Both the position numbers and the translations under genes were made by a program. DNA of 64,000 nucleotides. Source: Odobenus rosmarus divergens. Its lineage: Eukaryota > Chordata > Mammalia > Carnivora > Odobenidae. The stretch is from NCBI RefSeq assembly GCF_000321225.1, contig NW_004450397.1, positions 3,100,484 through 3,164,483 on the forward strand, given 5' to 3'. A model generated the notes under the pieces. The model ran no database searches, was not told the origin of the DNA, and worked only from the letters and a program-made list of their open reading frames with translations. The first letter of the stretch is position 1, and each line of letters starts with the position of its first letter. This document shows, in pieces, positions 55,825 to 64,000 of this stretch.

Positions 55825-56554
55825 TTTTTTTTTTTTACTTTATCTTTTTAGAGCAATTTTAGGCTTACAACAAAATCGAGAAGAACGTACAGAGATTTCT
55901 TATCTACTCCTTACCCGGTCACATGCATAGCCTCCCTTCTTATCGACATCACTCATTACAGTGGTATATGTTCTACCCAGGATGAACCTACATTGACAAA
56001 TCATAATCACCCAAAGTCCACACTTTACCTTAGGGTTCACTGTTGGTGTTGTACATTCTGTGGGTTTAGATGAAAGTATAATGACATGTGTCCCTCATTA
56101 TACTATCCTACGGAGTATTTTCCCTGCCCTAAGAATCCTCTGTGCTCTGCCTGTTCCTCCCTCCTCCCCCGAACCCCTAAGAACCACTGATCTTTGTACC
56201 ATCTCCATACTTTTGCCTTTTCCAGAATGTCATATAAGCTGGAATCATCTAGTATGTAACCCTTTCAAATTGGCTTCTTTCACATAATAATATGCACTTA
56301 TGTTTCCTTTGTGTCTTTTCATGGCTTGATAACTCATTCCTTTTTAGTGCTGACTAACATGCAATTGTCTGGATATAGCATGGTTTATTTATTCATTCAC
56401 CTACAGAAGAACATCTTGGTTACTTGCACATTTTGGCAATTATGAATAAAGTTGCTATAAATATTCACGGGCTTCTTGTGTGGACATAAGGTTTTTGTGT
56501 GGTTTTTGCGTGGACATAAGTTTTTGACTCCTTTGGGTAAATACCAAGGAGTAT

Positions 56555-56741
56555 GGGGCCCTGGGTGGCTCAGTCAGTTAAGCTTTGGTCTTTGGCTCAG
56601 GTCATGATCCCAGGGTCCTGGGAGAGAGTCCCACATCAGGCTCCCTGCTTAGCCGGGAGCCTGCTTCTCCTTCTGCCCGCTGCTTCCCCTGCTTGTGCTC
56701 TCTCTCTCTCTGTCAGATAAATAAATAAAATCTTTAAAAAA
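56555..56741 (+). mobile_element. CAN SINE, first of a pair at one target
   Basis: Forward SINE inserted in L1. Left duplication AAATACCAAGGAGTAT (56539-56554); AAATACCAAGGAG follows at 56742-56754. Confidence 0.95.
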
Positions 56742-56754
56742 AAATACCAAGGAG

Positions 56755-56979
56755 GGTGCCTGGGTGGCTCAGATGGTTAAGCGTCTGCCTTCGGCTCAGG
56801 TCATGATCCCGGAGTGCTGGGATCAAGCCCCACATTGGGCTCCCTGCTCCTTGGGAGCCTGCTTCTCCCTCTGCCTCTCTCTCTCTCTCTCTCTCCCTCT
56901 GTCTCTCATAAATAAATAAATAAAATCTTTAAAAAAAAGATAAAAAAATAAAAATTTAAAAAATAAAAAATAAATAAAA
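56755..56979 (+). mobile_element. CAN SINE, second of a pair at one target
   Basis: Forward SINE flanked by AAATACCAAGGAG (56742-56754) and AAATACCAAGGAGTAT (56980-56995). Its A-rich tail is long (about 56927-56981) with AAAAATAAAAATTTAAAA units. Confidence 0.95.
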
Positions 56980-57060
56980 AAATACCAAGGAGTATGATTG
57001 CTGGATATTATGGTAAGAGTATGTTTAGTTTTATATCTATTAGTACTATAAAGAAAAGAA

Positions 57061-59759
57061 TATCACAGTCCTCCATCTGCTTACAGAATTAAGTGCAGAT
57101 TTCCTTCCATCAGGTCTGTTTTACAGTCAGATGATTTCTGAGACACTTGACCAAGTTTTGTTTTCCTTTTAATTCTGAAACATTTCACACCTGCAAAACT
57201 GGACCCTAGAATATATTAAATATTAAATAATGAAATCTTTCTTTGAAAAGAATTATTAAAGTAATTGAGTAAAAACTGTCCAGAATAAACTCCTTTGAAA
57301 AACAAAGTATTTACATTAGAAATATATTTTAAAATTAAAATAACTACCCTATTCAGATTTTTATGGCAAAGAAGAAGAAAGAGAAGAAGAGGAGGAAGAA
57401 GGAGAAAATTAAATGAAATAAAATAATAAGGTAAACCATTTTTTGAAGAACTCTTTCTTTACTTTTCACCAAGGACAGATGGTATCAGGAAGGGGCAGCT
57501 AGATCTTCCATCATGCTAATGACAGCAACAATTTTGAGGATAAAGATAAGGATAAAAATCTCCCATGTGGTTAGAAAGCTAACATTGGAACCGATTCATT
57601 TGGAATTAAAAACTAGAACCACCTACCGTGAGACAAAAATGGTTATGAAAATCACACCTGACTCAAAGGCCTTGATAGTTTTTAGTTTAGTTTAGTTTTT
57701 TTTTTTTTCCTAGTTCATTGTTTTTTATTTTTCTGTATTTTCATGGTCATTCTTATGATCAGGGGAGGAGCATGCCGTTTCAGTTAGCAAGTTTATACCC
57801 TGCATGCATTCACTTATAAATTACCTGCAGTATATTACTTTTTCTTTTGAAAGTCTTAGTGAATGTTATATACTTTGAAGAGGATAAAACACATAATATC
57901 GATCCAGAGGGAAAGTATCCTCTGCATAGACTTTCCTTTCCAAGAAAATGAAGAAAACTGTTTGCTCTTAAAGAATGTCATTTGACCTCTCTGTGGTGTT
58001 GTCTATTTGGGGGATATAATAGGCTGTTCTTTCTGCAAAATGAGCTTGTTTTGAAGTTAGATGGTGGTTCAAAAAGGGATTTTTTTTTGAACCTACATTA
58101 ATACAGTTTATTAGTGTAATCACACACTACAAATTATAACATACATATAAAGTTGGGTTTTGATATCAATTTCAAATTCTACTTTGCTAAGGAACTGGGC
58201 GGGGGGGGGACTCTCAGTTAAGGCTAAATAGGATAAAAGAACCCATTATATTTTTTGCATGACAAGGATGCAACACCTCAGGGCTCATATTGATTCATTT
58301 CTGGTTGTTCCTCTAATATTCAAAGCAACATGGGGTCTACCTTCCAATTTCATTCAAATTTCATCACTAATTTGCCATGTAAATTTTTTCTTTACTCATC
58401 TTAAAATTCTGTAATATAATAAAAACAATACTAATTGTGCCTTACATCTGAATAATACTTAAGAATTTACACTTAAAATATCTCATAAGAAATCATAAAA
58501 GGAGGGTGAGATATTTGTTTAAAATCTATTAGTAACGACATATGTTGAACTGTGACCAGAAAATATGGTCTTTAATTACACTCAAAAAGGGAATTTTGTG
58601 CAGACTCTAGAGAAGCTGGAATCTGGATGGGGAGCTGTGAGTGTGGGACTTGGCTATGGGATGGACTTGCTGCGCAGGTTTGGATCTTGTCTCTGGAAGC
58701 AGCTCTTTGAGGATCTATTCTCTTTAGTTTGGCTGCGGAGGATGTAGTTTGATTATTGTTAAGTCACTTAAAGAAAGTAAGCAAATAGCTGAGTGAATTG
58801 TCTTACTTAGTTCCCAGTTCCTATAAGCTCTCAGAACCCTCCGTTCAAATCCCCATCTTCAAGCTACTTATCATTCCATCAGCAAAGAACTCCTTATTCC
58901 ATCTCCAGAATATATCCTTCAGCATAAAATTAAACCTGCTCTATAACAACTGATGTGATGCACTCAATGATTAAAACACCCCATGGAAGGAAATTCTATT
59001 TCCTTCTTTATCCATACGTTCTAGTGTTAATGACATTTTTTCTAGCAGCAAGTTTTTTATTTACAAACCTCAAGCCTTCTGCCTAGTCACTATCAAAGGA
59101 AATAAGCAATGATCTAAAAATGAGCACAAAACCAACAGTCCTCAGCTACTGGTAAGTATGTAATTTCTGAAAGTATTTCGTTCATTCAAAATTAGGATGT
59201 AATTGATGAATGGTATTTGACAGAATTAATATTTAAATTATATGATATTTTATTGCCTTCTAAATAGCGTAACCATTTTTAAAACATTTGATATGATTTA
59301 TTTGATATGTTATATAGTTCTCCCAATAAATGATTGAGCAGATAATAACACTTTTGAGTAGGTTAAGGGAGCATTATGAGTATCTAAGCTTGCAAGTTCT
59401 CCCTACCTCTAATCATGTTCTTAAGCTGAAGGAGAGTTAAGTTTCCTCAGCCAAGCAGGCAACATTCTCCCATTTATATTTAGAGTTCGTATTTGCAAGC
59501 AAATGAAACCATCAATTCCCCTTTCCTGCAAATAGGGAAACCTTGTCTGTTCAAATTTTCAACATCAATAACTTCTCCAGTGTGCATGTAACTATACGCT
59601 ATACCAGTCCCCCACCAAAACTGGGGGATAATGTAGCAAGAATTTCTTGTTCCACTCTCTCAGCCACTCTTTCCACTGTCTGAAAATATATCACTACACA
59701 TTTGTTTTCTGTCCCACGTACGTTCCTCCCCAATCACCACGTAAGCTCCGTAGGGGTAA
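57061..59759. other. Repeat-poor AT-rich sequence
   Basis: About 2.7 kb. Contains a purine run of GAAGAAGAAAGAGAAGAAG type (about 57367-57405), a T run near 57700 and a G9 run near 58201. No transposon or exon recognised. Confidence 0.45.
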
Positions 59760-59870
59760 ATACTTCATCTGGTTTATTGCTGTATCTCTGCTGCCCAGAA
59801 CATAGTAGGTGTTCAACCAATGTTTGTTAAATGAATGAATGAATGAATGAGTGAGTGAATGAAGGTTCAT
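59760..59870 (+). mobile_element. L2/MIR-type 3' end with (GAAT)n
   Basis: 'CTGCTGCCCAGAACATAGTA', 'GGTGTTCAACCAATGTTTG', 'TTAAATGAATGAATGAATGA': typical L2 ending whose terminal repeat has expanded to about eight GAAT/GAGT units. Confidence 0.7.
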
Positions 59871-61408
59871 GTCCAATGAGCATTATTTGGTTAAAAACTA
59901 AAATGGGGACAGGCAGGCGGAGGGTAAACTTGGTGGGGAAGTTTTGTAGGCCTCTTAGGGCAGGTGCAGAATGGAATGAACACAGCCAGGGGGAATCCTT
60001 ATGTCTACGTTGTGGGAGGGGTGGGCATCGTGCTCCACCAAAACCCATGTCTCTAGCCAATTGTTGTCATGCAAAGGTGGAGGGTCCTGTCATGTCAGAT
60101 CTTGCAATTTTTTAAGACTAGAAATTTGAATTTCAAACCCAGACCTAGAATGTAATGTGCTGGCTCTTCCTTCTTCTCCGCAACACTGTGTAGTTTAAGT
60201 AAAACACGTCTTTGCACAGGATCTGGTTTTTGGATGGCCCATTTGTGAACTCTAGTCTAAATCTACTTCACCATTTGGAAATGAATTAGGATAAATTAAC
60301 TCTTCTTTTTCTGATATAAATAATACTGAGAGTATTAACCTTCTCCATCATTCTCAGTTTCAAAACTGTGTTTTTGTTACATCAGCACCTCTGTAGCCAT
60401 CAGCTTCAGAAAGTGGGAGATTTCACTGTGGGTGAGCAGTGTTTGCCTAGCATATTTGACTTTGAGACAAAGTTCTTTTTCCTTTTAACATCTCCTTTTT
60501 ACATCTTTTAACATCTCCCTCCTCTGACAAAATTATTTTTAATAATTATCATGAAATAAAACTAATAGTTGCCAGAAAAGTAATCAAAACAGTGATGATT
60601 TCTTTTATTCACATGTAGCCATGCCTTTAAAAAAATACTAACAAATTTAGAGACTAAAATAAATATTAATGTTCATCAAAGGAAAAATATGATGGATTGA
60701 TATTTTTTAATGATCTTAACTTTTTTGTTATAAAAAGGGAAAAATAACTTATCTACACAGTGATCTGTTGCTAAATGAATAATAATAACATTACGGTTTC
60801 ATGTTCAAGCCTCACCTTCTGCAAATTTGCCAGTGGCTCTAGTAGAATACAGTTTGTATACTTAAGTTCATTAATAAGTGAGACCAGATTGTTTAATCTA
60901 CCTTTGCTCATCGTCAATCTAAGAACGCTTTTTATTAATTTTAATTTTGAATACTACTCTCGAACCAACAATTATACAAATAGGGTTAAGTCTTAAAAAT
61001 AAGGAAAAGCTTGTCAAAAATTTATAAAATTCTCGTTTTGCAATAAGTTCTAGCAATCCCAATACTCACCACATCTTTCTTTCTTTGGAATTGATTCTAG
61101 CAGCTTTCAAATGCCTGTGCAGTCAAAAATGTTTAAACATAAATAAAACTCAAAGTGGCTACATTAAACAGCAGAATGCAAGTAACAAGTGCTGTTTCAT
61201 CATTTTTACAGTCACAGTACTATCATTGTTTATTTAAAACCTGTTTACATGCAGGAATAAAAAGTTCCAGAGGCCTTGGGGGCAGAAATTATACCCGCAT
61301 AAACTCGAGGGATTCTGAATTGTCCTGGACTTATAAACAAAAATTCTCCAAATTTTCCTCCATAAAAAATACAGTGGTTATCAAAAGATAAATCATTTCT
61401 CTCTCTCT
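59871..61408. other. Repeat-poor sequence
   Basis: About 1.5 kb. Overlapping ORFs near 59.85-60.1 kb in both strands lack motifs and start inside the L2 ending, so are not called. Confidence 0.4.
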
Positions 61409-61583
61409 CTTTTTTTTAAAGGATTTTATTTATTTATTTGAGAGAGAGCGTAAGCACAGAGGGAGAGGGAGAAATAGACTCCCTGCGGAGCAGAGAACCC
61501 GGGGCGGGGCTCAATCCTAGGACCCTGAGATCATGACCTGAGCAGAAGGCAGACGCTTAACCAACTGAGCCACCCAGGTGCCC
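61409..61583 (-). mobile_element. CAN SINE
   Basis: Minus-strand SINE with body GAGAGCGTAAGCACAGAGG and GC-rich CCCGGGGCGGGGCTCAATCC. Flanks AGATAAATCATTT and AGGATAAAATTT may be the duplication. Confidence 0.93.
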
Positions 61584-63375
61584 AGGATAAAATTTGAAGC
61601 TTACGTATATTTATTATTAAAACTCAGTAGTAACCACCTCAATTTTTAGCATTTATATCAACAGAAGATGTTTTTGGGTAGGAGTATTTTATTACTGACC
61701 TTCTTTGGAATTGCTGGAGCTAAGTGAAAATAAAAAACAGTATCTTACAGTTGGTTCTATTATTATTTTTAAATTCCCTACAGACATTGTACCCCAGTTT
61801 TGTCTGCATTGGCATGTACAGATCCCACAGTCACCCTTGAAAGTTTGTAGGAAAACAGTAGTAAATAGAGGGAGGAAAAGAAATTGATGAGGAAGAGTGT
61901 GACAGATGTATGGGACCTTTCTCCACTTTCAAGAAGATATTTACAAATTGTCTTATGTCTACCCTCTGGATCTGATTTTCTATATATGCTAAGGTAATTC
62001 ACTGTTTGTCTTTGAAGAAGAGGGATTTGCTGAGGATGCTTAAGTCACTGAGCTATGGTACTCCTCAGCTCACCTGGGCTAACTCTAGTCCCTTTTGCTC
62101 CCCAGGGGTTGAATGTGGGGCCATGACGACTGCCTGCTATTGGCTCTTATTTCAGCTGTTTCTGGTCCATGGGCCTGTTTATCTTATTGTTGAGTCCAGT
62201 TATGGTTTTGTTTTACCTATTACATTTCATCTACCATTATTCTGTTTTTACAGTAATGGTGAGTCCAGCAGAGCTTGGACTTAGAGCCAGCATCTCTATT
62301 TTCTTTCTTTCTTTTTTTTTTTTTGCATCTCTATTTTCTATTGGCATGTACATATGCATCCTCATTTGTAAGTTTATTTAAAATTCTAAAAAGTTCAGGA
62401 GTGAACCACAGTGGTGGTTATTTCTGGGGAGACAAAGATGGAGCCTAAATTGGGAGTGGTGTCAAAAAATTACTTTAATCTTGTCTGTAATATTTTAAAT
62501 TTTGAGAGAGACTGTAGAAATATATTTATTAAGTAATTTAAAATTCACATAAACATCTTAATGAAATAATGAAAATGAGGAATGAGAGAAAGTATTTTAT
62601 AAATGCCTACTGCTTTATTTTTTTTAGTTTTTAACTGAGAAGCAAAATTTTACCTCTATTAAATCTTAATCTATTTATGTGATGTTACTTTAATGGAACT
62701 TTAAAAATATTAAAAATATATATTATATTGTTGCACTCCTTGCTTTTATTAAAAGATGTTTAAATTTAAAAAATTGACAAATTATTCACATTGTATAAAA
62801 AATATAATTCACTAAAGTGTTGTAATGAACCCTTTACTTTTCTAGTCTAAAATCTACAGAGATAGAAGTCACCATTTTTGTGAAAGTAAATCAATTTACT
62901 AGGAAAACTCAGTTTTCTGTGGTAGTTCTTACTCACTGGTACATAACATTATGCCTTAATACCTTAATTGGTTTGTTAGGTAAGATTTAAGTGATTCACA
63001 TATGATGCTGAGACAAAGCCTTCTCTTTAAGAACAGCTCAACATGATTCATATCCTGCACTATATTTTAAGAAAATGAGAAAGAATAGAGCAACAACTTT
63101 AAAGCAGATGGGACAAATACTTTAGAAGCTGTTTTGGTACCTATAAGGGTTGTAGAACCACCTGGCTAAAAAAGCAAAAGAATGATCATCGTGATAATCT
63201 TATATAGCATAGTTGTTGGGAAGAGCTGTTTGGGGGGGAAAACAATGACCCCGAAGAGATTCAACTGTGTCTTTCTCTTGCATGTGGCAGTTGGTGCATA
63301 TCCATTTTTTAAAAAGCCACTTTAGTTTTTAAATATAAGTTTAAGAGAAAAAAGGCTAGGGCATAAATTAATTTT
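61584..63375. other. Unassigned AT-rich sequence
   Basis: About 1.8 kb, AT-rich. A T15 run is at about 62311-62325. The 92-codon ORF at 62006-62284 has hydrophobic stretches but no family resemblance, and no exon signal supports it. Confidence 0.4.
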
Positions 63376-63398
63376 CACATCACTTTATTTTGTAAAAG

Positions 63399-63419
63399 AT
63401 TTTTTTTTAAAGATTGTAT

Positions 63420-63462
<43 letters not shown>

Positions 63463-63640
63463 TATATTGAGAGAGAGCATGCATGAGCAGGGGGAGGTGC
63501 AGAGGGAGAGAGAGAATCGCTAGCTGACTCTGCGCTGAGTGTGAAACCCTATGGGGGCCCGATCCCATGACCCTGAGATCATGACCCGTACCGAAATCAA
63601 GAGTCGGCCACTTAACCAACTTAGCCACCCAGGCACCCCT
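63399..63640 (-). mobile_element. CAN SINE with expanded (TTTA)n tail
   Basis: Minus-strand SINE of the 'GAAATCAAGAGTCGGCCACT' subfamily whose tail holds a TTTA microsatellite of about 12 units (63418-63464). It appears to be inserted in the tail of the short-form SINE that follows. Confidence 0.95.
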
Positions 63641-63746
63641 TCTCACTTTTATTTTTAAGTAATCTCTACACCCAATGGGGGGCTCAAACTCATTATGCCA
63701 TGATCAAGAGTCTCATATTCTTCCCACTGAGCCAGCCAAGCGCCCC
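63641..63746 (-). mobile_element. Short-form CAN SINE (head only)
   Basis: Minus-strand short form ('TTTAAGTAATCTCTACACCC', 'GAGCCAGCCAAGCGCCCCC'). The pair 63391-63746 as a whole is bracketed by CACATCACTTTATTT (63376-63390) and CACATCATTTTAAA (63747-63760), so this is the older of the two. Confidence 0.9.
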
Positions 63747-64000
63747 CACATCATTTTAAACCATTATTTAATGTCTCAAAAGGCTCTTCTTTCCAATTCT
63801 AATCTTAATGGCATGACTATAATGCAAGTTTTCAAGGGACATTAGTACCTGGGATTTATATTGGGGCAATACAATATATAATTCTATCTATGGAACCAAA
63901 GACTAATATAAATTTGATAAGAGTGTAAGGAGTTACATATTGTTTTTGAACTTTTTCAGTGAGATATGAATTATCCATAGAAGACAGAACTATTGATCTC

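Larger units (their letters stand above)
55825..57060 (-). mobile_element. Ancient L1 3' part, carrying two SINEs
   Basis: Minus-strand L1M: 'TTAGGCTTACAACAAAATCG', 'CAGTGGTATATGTTCTACCC', 'TTAGGGTTCACTGTTGGTG', 'AGAACCACTGATCTTTGTAC', 'GAATGTCATATAAGCTGGAA', 'CATCTTGGTTACTTGCAC', 'CCTTTGGGTAAATACC'; it resumes after the SINEs at about 56980 with 'GAGTATGATTGCTGGATATT'. A short internal duplication (GTGTGGACATAAG... near 56478 and 56510) is present. Confidence 0.88.

Noticed and set aside
59827..60115. Overlapping ORFs on both strands
   Set aside because: They begin in the GAAT repeat of an L2 ending and have no motif.
62006..62284. 92-codon ORF with hydrophobic stretches
   Set aside because: No family resemblance, no splice or promoter context; hydrophobicity follows from T-rich sequence.

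Overview
The window is gene-poor nuclear DNA from a carnivoran mammal. The main evidence is about 42 copies of tRNA-Lys-derived CAN SINEs (head GGGGCGCCTGGGTGGCTCAG, CT-rich body, AATAAATAAATAAAATCTTT tail), most with target-site duplications (TSDs) of 13-18 bp, plus a carnivore-type L1 3' end. The usual SINE tail wording (TCTGTCAAATAAATAAATAAA) suggests an arctoid caniform (seal, bear or mustelid group) rather than dog or cat; that is inference. I found no intact protein-coding gene, no convincing host exon, no RNA gene outside the SINE heads, and no CRISPR or bacterial feature. One assembly gap of 440 N lies at 10083-10522.

Layout. 1-7.5 kb: L2 reverse-transcriptase relic, ERVL pol relic in minus orientation interrupted by an LTR, an L1 3' piece, two MIRs, and a perfect 32-bp tandem duplication. 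7.5-16.3 kb: many SINEs, a gapped L1 3' end, a solo gammaretrovirus-type LTR with readable promoter and poly(A) signals (about 11.39-11.78 kb), a MER5-type hAT element, and an ERVL 3' half (dUTPase-like segment plus MLT2-type LTR). 16.3-29.7 kb: a Tigger-type DNA element carrying a SINE, an LTR carrying a SINE, two L1 fragments, an ERVL protease/RT relic that keeps its YIDD motif, another LTR, then about 4 kb almost free of recognisable repeats. 29.7-40.3 kb: dense SINEs, a MIR split by a Tigger7/MER44-like element, hAT MITEs and a MaLR LTR.

40.3-48.0 kb is the most structured part. An old minus-strand L1 is split at TAATTA by a 6.9-kb two-LTR ERV1-like provirus (40848-47790, minus strand), which has itself received five SINEs. 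Its gag start and protease are readable, most of pol/env is not, and an 80-bp inverted copy of its own interior sits between direct repeats. 48-50 kb and 50.8-53.2 kb are repeat-poor and separated by three same-orientation SINEs of one subfamily. 53-57 kb has L2 pieces, a small Tigger-like MITE and an L1 carrying two SINEs at one target site. 57-64 kb is mostly unique AT-rich DNA with three terminal SINEs.

Nothing here works together as a pathway. The content is layered transposon history whose nesting order can be read directly. I found no previously undescribed functional system; the best leads are the provirus with its inverted templated insertion, the double SINE hit, and the repeat-poor blocks that may hold regulatory DNA.
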